This document shows positions 51,682 through 60,178 of a stretch of DNA of 64,000 nt, in pieces. The translations under genes and the position numbers were made by a program. Each line of letters begins with the position of its first letter. Within the stretch, counting starts at the first letter, position 1. Source of the DNA: JBOFIQ01 sp051654905 (lineage in GTDB: Bacteria; Actinomycetota; Actinomycetes; Propionibacteriales; Propionibacteriaceae). The stretch covers positions 124,001 to 188,000 of the forward strand of contig JBOFYY010000159.1 of the NCBI GenBank assembly GCA_051654905.1. The letters run 5' to 3'. The notes beneath the pieces were generated by a model. That model was not told the DNA's origin. It worked only from the letters and a program-made list of their open reading frames with translations, and did not search any database.

Positions 51682-53160
51682 ATGGTTATCAGCGTAGTTC
51701 GTATTAAAAACCAGCTAGAAGGTGTTACTAAATCGCTATGGCAGGCGTGGCAACATCGGTGGGTAAAGCTAGGTTTTGCTGCGTCGACGCTAATTGTTAT
51801 TGGTTCGATTACGCCAGCGTATCTGCCACAGAATTCACCTTTCTGGAAATATGTAAGGGCAGCCCATCTTGACGGTGTTCCCGGAAAAATAGGGGGAACG
51901 CTGCTGGTGTTAGGAGGATTGGCGCTACTGACTCAAGCATGGCTGGAAATGCGACTGGTGGTGTACCGCGGAGTGAAACACTGGTCAATATTGTGTTGGT
52001 GGGCGTTACCGCTTATCTTTGCGCCGCCAGTATTTTCACACGATGCCTACAGCTATGCTGCGCAAGGATGGCTTGCTCATAACGGTCTTAATCCCTACGA
52101 CGTAGGTCCAGGAGTCTTACCCGGAACTTTTGCCGATCAAGCGCCGTGGGTATGGCGTTTTACTCCAACCCCTTATGGTCCGCTTGCTATCCGAGTTGCG
52201 CAAGGTCTGGTAGAGCTATGTGGCAATCAACCTTATCTTTCGGCGGTAGCTCAACGAATCCCTGCTTTGGTTGGGGTAGCGATGATTGTTTGGGCAGTGC
52301 CGCGGATCGCACAGCGTATGGGAGTAAACGCAGCTTTTGCTACTTGGTTTGCTGTTCTTAATCCTATTTTGGTGATGGATTACATTGGTGGAGCCCACAA
52401 CGACGCCCTGATGGTAGGGCTTACCTTAATGGGAATTTGGTTATCATTTCAGCAACAAGCAATTCTAGGGGCAGCTGTTATTGGGGTAGCGGCAGCCGTG
52501 AAACAGCCAGCTTTTCTTGCCGCATATGCTGTGGCATTTATCGATCATCCTTGGTTGAGTTGGCGCTGGCCAGATCTATGGCGAGCCGCATGGCGTGCAT
52601 TCTGTACCTGCATAACTGCAATCGGAACTTTTGTTTTGATATCTGTCCTATGCCAGTTAGGTTTTGGCTGGAGCCATGCGGTCAATGTGCCCGGAATGGT
52701 CGTGACGATCTCTCCTTTTACTGTTTTAGGGCAAGGTTTACAGCAGCTTCTTAACTTATTTCATCTGGATGCTAGTGGTCGGCTTGCTATTTGGTTAACT
52801 CGTGCTGCCGGTATGGCAGTTAGTGGTGGAATCATTGGCTGGTTAGCCTTAACGAAGGTACGTCGCCAACCAATTACTTTTCTTTCTTGGTCGTATCTAG
52901 CGGTTGCTTTATGTGGGCCAGCTTTGCATGGGTGGTACATGCTTTGGGGCGGAGTACTTTTGCCGCATACTCGCCCGTCCCAGAAAGTGGTGCGAGCAGC
53001 AGTATGGACCTCGGTAGCGTTACTTTCGTATGCTGCTATCAACTTGGCGTGGCGTAATGGTGCGACAGCGTTAGGAATTGCTGCTATCGCACCGTTGGCA
53101 TGGCAAGTTATGCATCACCACCAAAAATCTTTAGATGCTCCTGAGGAGAATAATGACTGA
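51682..53160 (+). CDS. mptB: Polyprenol-phosphomannose-dependent alpha-1,6-mannosyltransferase, MptB-like
   Basis: 492 aa GT-C glycosyltransferase with ~12-13 helices. The first periplasmic loop holds FSHDAYSYAAQGWLAHNGLN with the catalytic Asp region, followed by NPYDVGPGVLP and TPTPYGPLAI as in MptA/MptB. These enzymes extend the mannan core of lipomannan outside the membrane. Neighbours do not help, since the upstream trio is electron transfer. ATG 51682, 7 bp after the ferredoxin stop, so it is possibly on the same message. Confidence 0.87.
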   Translation: MVISVVRIKNQLEGVTKSLWQAWQHRWVKLGFAASTLIVIGSITPAYLPQNSPFWKYVRAAHLDGVPGKIGGTLLVLGGLALLTQAWLEMRLVVYRGVKHWSILCWWALPLIFAPPVFSHDAYSYAAQGWLAHNGLNPYDVGPGVLPGTFADQAPWVWRFTPTPYGPLAIRVAQGLVELCGNQPYLSAVAQRIPALVGVAMIVWAVPRIAQRMGVNAAFATWFAVLNPILVMDYIGGAHNDALMVGLTLMGIWLSFQQQAILGAAVIGVAAAVKQPAFLAAYAVAFIDHPWLSWRWPDLWRAAWRAFCTCITAIGTFVLISVLCQLGFGWSHAVNVPGMVVTISPFTVLGQGLQQLLNLFHLDASGRLAIWLTRAAGMAVSGGIIGWLALTKVRRQPITFLSWSYLAVALCGPALHGWYMLWGGVLLPHTRPSQKVVRAAVWTSVALLSYAAINLAWRNGATALGIAAIAPLAWQVMHHHQKSLDAPEENND

Positions 53161-54109
53161 GATTGCGGAATCTATGTGGGTAGCTAGCTCTTCTGGGGAG
53201 TTGCGTACTTGTCTTGTTTCTGGGGTGGCTCATGCGCAGCTTCATCGGCCGCGTGCGATCAATGCCTTAACTTCGACGCTGGTTGCTGATCTACGAGCAG
53301 CATTAGGGGAATGGGCAGATGATGACGAGGTGGACTCTGTTGTTCTCGAAGGTGTAGGGGAAAAAGGTTTTTGTGCTGGTGGAGATGTCCGTGCCTGCCG
53401 CGAATTCATTATTGCTGGAAATAGTGCTTCAGCTGCTAGCTTTTGGCATGATGAGTATGCACTATTACGGGAAGTTCGGCACTACAACAAACCTGTTATT
53501 GCAATACAGCACGGGGTGGTCATGGGTGGTGGTATCGGGCTATCTGCGGCGGCGGCAGATTCTATTTCTGATGCGAATGCATGTTTTGCTATGCCAGAAA
53601 CTCAAATTGGGTTTATCCCCGATGCTGGTGCCATGTTCTTCCTGTCTAGAGCTGGTAATTTAGGGCGCCATTTAGCGCTTTCAGGGGCAACAACTAATAC
53701 CGGTGATGCAATAGCTGTTGGATTTTCACAGCGATGCAGCACTACTGCTCCGATGGGAACTTTTGCGCAAGAAGAATGGCTGGCGGCCTATGATGCCAGT
53801 GATCCTGCAGAGGTAATAGAGCGGTTGCAGTCTTACCAATCACAATCAGCCGATGATGCGGCTGCACTGCTGGCATCTCGCTCGCCGCTCATGGTTAAGA
53901 TAACAGCTCGTGCGTTAGAACAAGCCAGAACTATGACCTGGGATGAGGTGCTAATTCAGGATTTCACTATCGCGTCGCATGTTATGGAACATCCTGACTT
54001 CAGCGAAGGAGTACGGGCACAGCTCGTCGATAAAGACCGTAACCCCAGCTGGCGACACACCAATTTTGACGAAGTGACAGCAACTGAAGTTGATAGTTTC
54101 TTTGGCTAG
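53153..54109 (+). CDS. Enoyl-CoA hydratase family, 3-hydroxyisobutyryl-CoA hydrolase-like
   Basis: 318 aa from ATG 53153, with GAGGAG at 4 nt; it overlaps the mptB end by 8 nt. Crotonase fold with oxyanion segments GFCAGGDVRA and HGVVMGGGIGLS, and the hydrolase-type Glu/Asp pair in MPETQIGFIPDAGAMFFLSR. Family members hydrolyse 3-hydroxyisobutyryl-CoA in valine breakdown; the other valine genes are not here, so the substrate is uncertain. Its stop touches the convergent xthA stop with no space between. Confidence 0.82.
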   Translation: MTEIAESMWVASSSGELRTCLVSGVAHAQLHRPRAINALTSTLVADLRAALGEWADDDEVDSVVLEGVGEKGFCAGGDVRACREFIIAGNSASAASFWHDEYALLREVRHYNKPVIAIQHGVVMGGGIGLSAAAADSISDANACFAMPETQIGFIPDAGAMFFLSRAGNLGRHLALSGATTNTGDAIAVGFSQRCSTTAPMGTFAQEEWLAAYDASDPAEVIERLQSYQSQSADDAAALLASRSPLMVKITARALEQARTMTWDEVLIQDFTIASHVMEHPDFSEGVRAQLVDKDRNPSWRHTNFDEVTATEVDSFFG

Positions 54110-54949
54110 TTACGGGCGCGGGTCACAGAGCATAAGATCGTAGTCAACAACTACTGGCGCATGATCTGAGAGACGTTCGTCGTAGCTGGCTTCTCGATCA
54201 GTCCCGCCGGATAAAGCGCGCTTAGCAAGTCCGGGAGTAGCAAGGTGATAGTCGATTCTCCAGCCGGTATCGTTGGTGAATGCTTGGCCACGCCATGACC
54301 ACCATGAATATGGGCCATTTTCGTCAGGATGTAGTGACCGCACCACATCAACGAGAGTGTGTGGTGATAATTGTTCGCTAAACCAAGCTCGCTCTTCAGG
54401 GAGGAACCCTTCAGATTTTTGGTTGCTTCGCCAATTTTTTAGATCTTGTTGAGTATGAGCAATATTGAAATCACCCATTACAACAAATTCTCGCTGTTCT
54501 TTTACCGCTTGGCGTCGAGCTGACGTTAGGTATCGAGAAAAAGCGGCCATGAAACGCATTTTTCGATCGTATTTCTCTGGAGATTCCTCTTGAGTGGCGC
54601 CTTTTGGTAGGTATAGCGAAGCGAAAGTAACTGCAGAAATATCTGGATGGTCGCAAGCAATATCTACTTCGATGTAGCGACCTTCGTCAGCAAATTCGCG
54701 GTTTTGAAACCCGATGCGAACAGCTTGGGGTTGTTGTCTGGTTAGTAGCGCTACGCCGTTGCGTCCAGGTATCTGCCCAGAATCGTAGCTAAGATGCCAA
54801 CCATCAAAAATTTCTTGTGGTAGATCAGCTACACGACAACGCATCTCTTGGATGGCCACGACGTCACAACCGCGAGTCTCTAACCAAGTAGCGAAGCCAC
54901 GCTTATGGCTTGCTCGGATGCCATTGACGTTGACAGTAGCTACGCGCAT
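54110..54949 (-). CDS. xthA: Exodeoxyribonuclease III
   Basis: 279 aa. AP endonuclease/exonuclease III fold: VNVNGIRASHKRGF, IQEMRC with the metal Glu, GDFNIAHTQQDLKNW, WRIDYHL and SDHAPVVVDYDL. Repairs abasic sites in the cytoplasm. ATG 54949; 33 bp downstream of the GNAT gene stop on the same strand. Confidence 0.95.
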   Translation of the reverse strand: MRVATVNVNGIRASHKRGFATWLETRGCDVVAIQEMRCRVADLPQEIFDGWHLSYDSGQIPGRNGVALLTRQQPQAVRIGFQNREFADEGRYIEVDIACDHPDISAVTFASLYLPKGATQEESPEKYDRKMRFMAAFSRYLTSARRQAVKEQREFVVMGDFNIAHTQQDLKNWRSNQKSEGFLPEERAWFSEQLSPHTLVDVVRSLHPDENGPYSWWSWRGQAFTNDTGWRIDYHLATPGLAKRALSGGTDREASYDERLSDHAPVVVDYDLMLCDPRP

Positions 54950-54982
54950 GAAAAGTTTCCTTCAGAGCTAGGTTAGAGATAT

Positions 54983-55975
54983 TTATAGGGGAATTGCCCA
55001 ATCGCGGTACAAAGAAACATTATGGAAACCAAGAGAGCTATTGATCTCACAGATTCCATTAATTCTGTCATCAAATAAAGTACGAATGCCAGTAGCATTA
55101 GCTGGATTTTCATAAATAGCAAGAATGGCTGCAGCGGTTATAGCGCGACCAATTCCGCGAAGACGTTCTGGAGTAGCAACTATAAGAGTTAGTTGTTCAG
55201 CTAAAGGATCTTGTGGGCCGTATTGGAATTCGCAAGCTCCTACTAACTCGCCGTTTTCTTTATTATGTGCGAGTGCAGTTATTACGATACGTCCTGCCGC
55301 TACAACGGTTTTGTAGTTATGGAGAGCTTCTGTGAAGGTACGTGTTTCACCTATGGTGATAACTGGATCAATATTGTTGTGATAAAGATCTAAACCAGCT
55401 TGTAGATTAGCTTCGCTGGGTACTCCAATTGTTACGGTTATGTCGTAATTACCTGGACATCTAGCTACATAAGTTTGCAAAAGAGCTGTATCGATATTTG
55501 AGATGCGTAAGTATTGGCGTAGCAATCTAGCAACTTCAGTACCTCGATGGCGGCGAATGAAACGAGTTGCGTGATCGTCTCGATCGCTACGGCCGCTCCC
55601 TAATCCGATAATCTGTTTGCGCCCGTGTTCGTGTGTTCGTTTTTTGGCGAAAGCTAGAGCTTCTGTGCCAAATCCATATCCGGAAAAATCATCAAGAATT
55701 CGTAAAAAAACCTGAGCGGCGTCAGGATAATTTATGTCAGAGACAATAAATTCAATAAGTCCAACGGTATTATTTAGCTGATCGTTTAGCTGTAAAAGAT
55801 ATAGTTCAACGATATCTTCAGTGCTTTGGATATCAGCTATAAACTCACTTGCGGGACGATTTTGGGCTAATTCTTCACCGACATCTTCGACGATGCCACG
55901 GTGGGCAATATCGGCATAAGTTTCTATCTGAGGTAAATTAGCTAGATCGCAGCGGAGAATATTTAGGCTGCTCAT
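54983..55975 (-). CDS. Tandem GNAT-domain acetyltransferase
   Basis: 330 aa, two GNAT-like halves. In the first, SGYGFGTEALAFAKKR near residue 95 is the acetyl-CoA motif; in the second it is ATPERLRGIGRAITAAAI near 270. The two-domain layout is shared with mycothiol synthase MshD but I see no specific match. Substrate unknown. AT-richer than neighbours. ATG overlaps the yajQ stop by 4 nt. Confidence 0.75.
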   Translation of the reverse strand: MSSLNILRCDLANLPQIETYADIAHRGIVEDVGEELAQNRPASEFIADIQSTEDIVELYLLQLNDQLNNTVGLIEFIVSDINYPDAAQVFLRILDDFSGYGFGTEALAFAKKRTHEHGRKQIIGLGSGRSDRDDHATRFIRRHRGTEVARLLRQYLRISNIDTALLQTYVARCPGNYDITVTIGVPSEANLQAGLDLYHNNIDPVITIGETRTFTEALHNYKTVVAAGRIVITALAHNKENGELVGACEFQYGPQDPLAEQLTLIVATPERLRGIGRAITAAAILAIYENPANATGIRTLFDDRINGICEINSSLGFHNVSLYRDWAIPL

Positions 55976-56463
55976 CGGTAATTAGTGAATTGGACGGCGA
56001 AATCGTAATCAGCTGCTTTGATAAGAGCCTGGGCGGTCTGGAGATCGTTTCGAGATTTACTGGAGACGCGTAGTTCGTCTCCTTGGATCTGAGTCTTAAT
56101 ACCTTTGGGGCCTTCGTCGCGGAGCAGTTTGGAAATTTTTTTGGCATTCTCTTGGGAGATGCCCTCTTTCATAGATGCAGTAATTTTCCAGATTTTTCCA
56201 GAGACGCGCGCATCGCCCGCATCGAGAGCTTTAAGATTTAGGCCGCGACGAACGAGTTTGGATTGGAAGACGTCGAGAACGGCTTTAACTCGTTCTTCAG
56301 AGACAGCTTCCATTTCGATGTTCTCTCCGCTCCAGCGGATAGTGGCATCAGTATTTTTGAAATCGAAACGCTGGCTAACTTCTTTTGCTGCTTGGTTGAG
56401 CGCATTGTCGACTTCTTGGCGGTCAACCTTGCTGACGATGTCGAAGCTGCTATCGCTGGCCAT
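55972..56463 (-). CDS. YajQ-family nucleotide/c-di-GMP-binding protein
   Basis: 163 aa from ATG 56463, with AGAAGGGAT as ribosome site (an in-frame upstream codon gives two more residues). MASDSSFDIVSKVDRQEVDN and RFDFKNTDATIRWSGENI mark this family of two ferredoxin-like folds. In Xanthomonas a member binds cyclic di-GMP and acts with a LysR regulator; in other bacteria the role is open. Followed by the GNAT gene. Confidence 0.93.
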   Translation of the reverse strand: MASDSSFDIVSKVDRQEVDNALNQAAKEVSQRFDFKNTDATIRWSGENIEMEAVSEERVKAVLDVFQSKLVRRGLNLKALDAGDARVSGKIWKITASMKEGISQENAKKISKLLRDEGPKGIKTQIQGDELRVSSKSRNDLQTAQALIKAADYDFAVQFTNYR

Positions 56464-56556
56464 TATCAATCCCTTCTTGATCTCTCCACTATTGAAGCAG
56501 ATATCGAGTAATTACGGTAAGCGAATGGGGGATTAGTGAACAATTTTGAAACTCAG

Positions 56557-56586
56557 TTTCCACTATTGCTCGAAGATTGATATGCT
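56557..56586 (+). promoter_or_regulatory. Candidate promoter for tRNA-Tyr
   Basis: TTTCCA (56557-56562), 18-nt spacer, TATGCT (56581-56586), 21 nt before the tRNA. Confidence 0.4.
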
Positions 56587-56607
56587 CAGTTTCGCGCGCA
56601 GCGCATT

Positions 56608-56689
56608 GGCAGATTGCCCGAGTGGCCAAAGGGAGCGGTCTGTAAAACCGTCGGCATCGCCTACGTAGGTTCGAACCCTACATCTGCCA
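56608..56689 (+). tRNA. tRNA-Tyr (anticodon GTA)
   Basis: 82 nt, class II with a variable arm. Acceptor GGCAGAT/ATCTGCC, anticodon loop CTGTAAA (GTA at 56642-56644), T loop TTCGAAC, discriminator A; CCA not encoded. Confidence 0.95.
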
Positions 56690-56694
56690 CTGCA

Positions 56695-56724
56695 GAAGAC
56701 CCCCAGATTACTCTGGGGGTCTTC
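56695..56724. terminator. Terminator between tRNA-Tyr and deoD
   Basis: Perfect 12-bp stem GAAGACCCCCAG/CTGGGGGTCTTC with a 6-nt loop, then TCGATTTTC. Converging genes meet here. Confidence 0.88.
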
Positions 56725-56742
56725 TCGATTTTCTGGAGGTAA

Positions 56743-57453
56743 CTAGCTGACGATGGCTTTCAGGGCAATTTCAACCATGGCGCGATAACTAGTTTCGCGT
56801 TCTTCGGAAGTCATATCTTCGGCGGGGTTAGTGATGTGATCGGAAACGGTTAGTACCGCAAGGGCTTCGCGGCGTTCTTTCGTTGCGCAGTAGTAGAGTC
56901 CGGCGGCTTCCATTTCGACGCCGAGAGTCCCTACTGATTCGAGTGCTGCTGCGGTATCGTCGCGCTGGACGTAGAAGTAATCGCTGGAGTAGATAGCTCC
57001 AAGATGAACCGCGGCATTAGATTCTTGGGCGGCATCTGCGGCGCCACGAAGTAGAGGGTAGCTGGGTGCTAAGGAGAGAGTTGCTCCGGGGGAGGCAAAG
57101 GTGGAGATTGATGAATTGGTGTGTGCTGCGGTAGCTATTACCACGTCACGTACTTTGACGCTATCGCTGATACCGCCGCAGGTTCCTACGCGAATAATGC
57201 GCTGTACGTCGAAGAACCGGAAAAGTTCGGTGGCATAGAGGCTGATGGTGGGAATACCCATTCCAGAAGCCATTACTGATACGGCGTGACCTTCCCAGGT
57301 TCCGGTATGGCATTGGATGCCGCGGACGTCAGAAACGATGCGGCTATTGACGAGAAAGTCTTTGGCGATGCGGGCAGCCCGGTAAGGGTCGCCAGGCATG
57401 AGGACGCGAGGAGCGATATCTCCTAGTTGTGCGCTGATATGCGGTGTGCTCAT
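56743..57453 (-). CDS. deoD: Purine-nucleoside phosphorylase DeoD
   Basis: 236 aa from ATG 57453, where the family begins (MSTPHISAQLGDIAPRVLMP); a GTG at 57489 would add 12. Phosphate-binding GDPYRAARIA, LGVEMEAAGLYYCA for the ribose and SDHITNPAEDMT for the base. Splits purine nucleosides with phosphate, feeding Hpt. It stands alone between two tRNA loci. Confidence 0.93.
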   Translation of the reverse strand: MSTPHISAQLGDIAPRVLMPGDPYRAARIAKDFLVNSRIVSDVRGIQCHTGTWEGHAVSVMASGMGIPTISLYATELFRFFDVQRIIRVGTCGGISDSVKVRDVVIATAAHTNSSISTFASPGATLSLAPSYPLLRGAADAAQESNAAVHLGAIYSSDYFYVQRDDTAAALESVGTLGVEMEAAGLYYCATKERREALAVLTVSDHITNPAEDMTSEERETSYRAMVEIALKAIVS

Positions 57454-57624
57454 GGGCACATCTTTGCCGATAGTAGGTATCCCTGTCACGCCATAATCAA
57501 ATTAACTGGCATGTTGAGGTAGTTAGTATGGTTTCTTTCTGAGAAAACACTTTGGGTTTCGAGGTGGAAACTGTGCTGCTAGTAGTGCGAGATTGATGTA
57601 TTAAGTCTTGAGAAGAAGCCAATT

Positions 57625-57653
57625 TTGAAAACTTCTTTAAGATGATGTAGATT
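57625..57653 (+). promoter_or_regulatory. Promoter for tRNA-Thr(GGT)/tRNA-Met/rpmG
   Basis: TTGAAA (57625-57630), 17-nt spacer, TAGATT (57648-57653); start expected near 57660, 6 nt before the first tRNA. Confidence 0.65.
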
Positions 57654-57665
57654 AGTGCGTCGCTG

Positions 57666-57738
57666 GCCCCTATAGCTCAGTAGGTAGAGCGTCTCCATGG
57701 TAAGGAGAAGGTCTGCGGTTCGATTCCGCATGGGGGCT
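57666..57738 (+). tRNA. tRNA-Thr (anticodon GGT)
   Basis: 73 nt; acceptor GCCCCTA/TGGGGGC, D stem GCTC/GAGC, anticodon stem TCTCC/GGAGA with loop ATGGTAA (GGT at 57699-57701), T stem TGCGG/CCGCA. No encoded CCA. Loop position 32 is A rather than the usual pyrimidine. Confidence 0.95.
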
Positions 57739-57796
57739 CTCGGTAGTTCAAGTAGGCGATGACCGTGCGCCCTCGAGAAATCGGGATTGGACCCAT

Positions 57797-57872
57797 GGCG
57801 GGATAGCTCAGGCGGTAGAGCAAGCGGCTCATAATCGCTGTGTCGCGGGTTCGAGTCCCGCTCCCGCTACCA
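57797..57872 (+). tRNA. tRNA-Met (anticodon CAT, elongator type) with encoded CCA
   Basis: Acceptor GGCGGGA/TCCCGCT with a G-T first pair, D stem GCTC/GAGC, anticodon loop CTCATAA (CAT at 57830-57832), T stem GCGGG/CCCGC, A then CCA. The G-rich anticodon stem of initiator tRNA is absent, so this is the elongator. Confidence 0.92.
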
Positions 57873-57907
57873 CCATGTAAGACACCAGAGCAGATCGAGG
57901 AAGTATC

Positions 57908-58078
57908 ATGGCTAAGAAGTCGGGCGACGTTCGCCCTAAGATCACGCTCGCCTGCACTGAGTGCAAGGAGCGCAACTACATCACAAAGAAGAACCGTCGT
58001 AATGACCCTGACCGCATGGAACTGCAGAAGTTCTGCCCCCGATGCGGTAAGCATCAGGCTCATCGCGAATCGCGCTAG
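57908..58078 (+). CDS. rpmG: 50S ribosomal protein L33
   Basis: 56 aa. Zinc-ribbon form with two CxxC pairs, LACTECKERN and KFCPRCGKHQ. ATG 57908 has GAGGAAG 4 nt upstream. It follows the Thr and Met tRNAs and begins the block leading to secE-nusG-rplK, the usual actinobacterial arrangement. Ends at a hairpin. Confidence 0.96.
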   Translation: MAKKSGDVRPKITLACTECKERNYITKKNRRNDPDRMELQKFCPRCGKHQAHRESR

Positions 58079-58095
58079 TCGTAATTCGTAGCTTG

Positions 58096-58129
58096 TTAAG
58101 GTCGTCTCCACCTGTGGAGGCGACCTTAA
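58096..58129 (+). terminator. Hairpin terminator after rpmG
   Basis: TTAAGGTCGTCTCCA pairs with TGGAGGCGACCTTAA over 15 bp (one G-T) around a 4-nt loop. No T-run follows. Confidence 0.68.
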
Positions 58130-58276
58130 GCGCGTTAAAGCGCATCGTAAGTCGGAGACTCATGCGCCCTTAATGGTAGTTATTGCTGGTTAAGGAAAGT
58201 TTTAGACAAAGTTTTAGACGATATGTATTTATTTTCTAATCCGCATTCTTGTTCTAAAGCGGGTAAGTTTATAGGT

Positions 58277-58675
58277 ATGTCTTCGTCTTTTGTCTTGCTG
58301 AGCAAAGTGCCTGTTGAGTCTGTGACGCAGATATCGCAAAGCCGGGTAGCAGAATATCTCCGAGCTTTGGGCGGGGAGTTCAGCGGAACTATTCCAGAAA
58401 CTTTCTTAGCAGTCCTTGCTGTATCGGCGTGGCAACAGCTCTTTAAGTCGGCAGAACTGGGAATTGCTCTGGCGCGAACGTTGCACGTTTCGCAGGATAT
58501 AAAGGTAGTTTCTGCATTGCAGATCGGGGATGAAATCTCTAGCACGCTGCAAGTGACGCAGTTGCGCGCTAGAGGCGAAAAGACAGTCCTTTCCTGCCGG
58601 GTGGAAATATATGCAGGCCGCCAGCTTCGAGGAGTAGTAGATTCCACTTTTTGGTGTATGCAGGAAGTAGTATGA
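58277..58675 (+). CDS. Hotdog-fold dehydratase subunit without catalytic residues (HadA/FAS1-like, MaoC N-terminal type)
   Basis: 132 aa from ATG 58277 (upstream start at 58223 also open). It has the hotdog pattern of the structural half of (R)-hydratase heterodimers: RVAEYLRALGGEFSG, then VLAVSAWQQL and DIKVVSALQIGDEIS. The catalytic D-x4-H is not present. Overlaps the next gene by 4 nt (ATGA). In mycobacteria the hadA gene in this position pairs with hadB to dehydrate 3-hydroxyacyl-ACP. No mycolate genes are seen here, so the acyl substrate is unknown. Confidence 0.75.
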   Translation: MSSSFVLLSKVPVESVTQISQSRVAEYLRALGGEFSGTIPETFLAVLAVSAWQQLFKSAELGIALARTLHVSQDIKVVSALQIGDEISSTLQVTQLRARGEKTVLSCRVEIYAGRQLRGVVDSTFWCMQEVV

Positions 58676-59097
58676 CAATGCTTTTAGTGGGGGAAACCTT
58701 AGGTCCGTGGGAGATCTCAGTAGACCGTTCAATGATTCGTGCTTATGCCGAGGTGTCAGGAGACTTGAACCCTATCCATCTGGAAGATGCGGCAGCTAGA
58801 AAGCTGGGTTTGCCAGAAGTAGTTGCGCATGGAATGTGGACTATGGGGCTATCTTTAAGAATCCTTAACGACAGTCTTTCGACAATGGGTGCAATAACGT
58901 CAGGGGATAGTATCCGATCTGCGCAAGCTAAGTTCATTAGCCCGCTAGTGCTGCCGGCAGATCGTTCGATAGTAGTTAAAGTTATCGCTAGGGTCTTAAA
59001 AGTTACTGCGGAGGAGAAACGTTTTTCCGTAGAATCAGTAGCTACAGTTGATGGCGCTCAAGCCCGTCTTGCCAAGATGGAGGTCGTTTATGGCTGA
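58672..59097 (+). CDS. MaoC-type (R)-hydratase, catalytic subunit (HadB-like)
   Basis: 141 aa from ATG 58672. The hydratase signature YAEVSGDLNPIHLED carries the catalytic Asp and His (D-x4-H) near residues 30-35. Follow-on EVVAHGMWTMGLSLR is the usual Gly-Met loop. It should form a heterodimer with the preceding protein. Overlaps murB by 8 nt. Confidence 0.85.
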   Translation: MTMLLVGETLGPWEISVDRSMIRAYAEVSGDLNPIHLEDAAARKLGLPEVVAHGMWTMGLSLRILNDSLSTMGAITSGDSIRSAQAKFISPLVLPADRSIVVKVIARVLKVTAEEKRFSVESVATVDGAQARLAKMEVVYG

Positions 59098-60178
59098 CAA
59101 GGTGGAAACTCAGCAAGAAGATAATTGGAGAGCCGATATGCCAGCAGTGACGCAGTCGCTTCTTTTATCAACGCACACCACTATGAGAGTTGGTGGTGCA
59201 GCCAAGCAGTTGGTGGTAGCTGAAACTGAAGCTGAGTTGATAGCTGCGGTGCAGGCTGCAGATGAGGCTAAGCAACCAGTTTTGATTCTTTCGGGTGGTT
59301 CTAACATAGTTGCTGCTGATACAGGTTTTGCTGGAACTGTTATTAAAGTAGCGACGCGAGGGATCCGTGCTGACGTATCTGCTTGCGGCGGGGCGCTCGT
59401 CACTGTGGCTGCAGGTGAGCCATGGGATGGCTTTGTGCAAGAAGCGGTTACTCGTGGCTGGGTAGGAATTGAAGCGTTATCAGGTATCCCCGGTTTAGTT
59501 GGATCGACTCCGATGCAAAATGTAGGCGCATATGGACAAGAAGTAGCAGCCACCATTGCTCGGGTGCGTACGTGGGATAGGACGAACAAAATTCAGCGCA
59601 CATTTGTTGCTGCAGAATGTGATTTTTCGTATCGTCATTCCTGTTTCAAAGCAGAGCCAGGGCGTTACGTGATCCTTGAAGTAACTTTCCAATTTGAGCT
59701 AGGCGAATTAGGGCTTCCTATCGCTTACGCTGAGCTCGCTAAAAGTTTAGGAGTCAGCATCGGCGAGCGTGCTCCGATGAAGGATATTCGAGCTAAAGTG
59801 CTGGAGCTACGCCGAGGTAAAGGCATGGTTTTTGATGAAACTGATCCAGATACTTGGTCTTGTGGTTCGTTCTTTACTAATCCAATTTTGTCGTGCGAAC
59901 AAGCTGCTGACCTTCCTGCAGAAGCACCAAGATTTGCTGCTGGTGCTGGATTAGTGAAGTCAAGTGCAGCTTGGCTTATTGAACATGCTGGTTTTTCAAA
60001 AGGTTATGGTAGCGGTGCGGCAAAATTATCGACAAAACATGTGCTGGCACTTACAAATCGGGGCTCTGCAACAAGTGCAGATGTGATCGAGTTAGCAAAA
60101 GAGATAGTCGCTGGGGTGGAAAAAGCTTATGGTATTAGGCTGGTTCCTGAACCAATCATCATGGAGGAGTGGCAATGA
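59090..60178 (+). CDS. murB: UDP-N-acetylenolpyruvoylglucosamine reductase MurB
   Basis: 362 aa from ATG 59090, with GGAGG ~6 nt upstream. It reduces UDP-GlcNAc-enolpyruvate to UDP-MurNAc with NADPH and FAD. FAD segments THTTMRVGGAAK, VLILSGGSNIV, LSGIPGLVGSTPMQNVGAYG; catalytic Ser in CGSFFTNPI; C-terminal SAAWLIEHAGFSKGYGSG. Overlaps the hydratase and aspT genes (ATGA with aspT). Confidence 0.95.
   Translation: MADKVETQQEDNWRADMPAVTQSLLLSTHTTMRVGGAAKQLVVAETEAELIAAVQAADEAKQPVLILSGGSNIVAADTGFAGTVIKVATRGIRADVSACGGALVTVAAGEPWDGFVQEAVTRGWVGIEALSGIPGLVGSTPMQNVGAYGQEVAATIARVRTWDRTNKIQRTFVAAECDFSYRHSCFKAEPGRYVILEVTFQFELGELGLPIAYAELAKSLGVSIGERAPMKDIRAKVLELRRGKGMVFDETDPDTWSCGSFFTNPILSCEQAADLPAEAPRFAAGAGLVKSSAAWLIEHAGFSKGYGSGAAKLSTKHVLALTNRGSATSADVIELAKEIVAGVEKAYGIRLVPEPIIMEEWQ

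Noticed and set aside
57677..58111. Minus-strand frame across two tRNAs and rpmG
   Set aside because: Covers three well-supported genes and has no signals.
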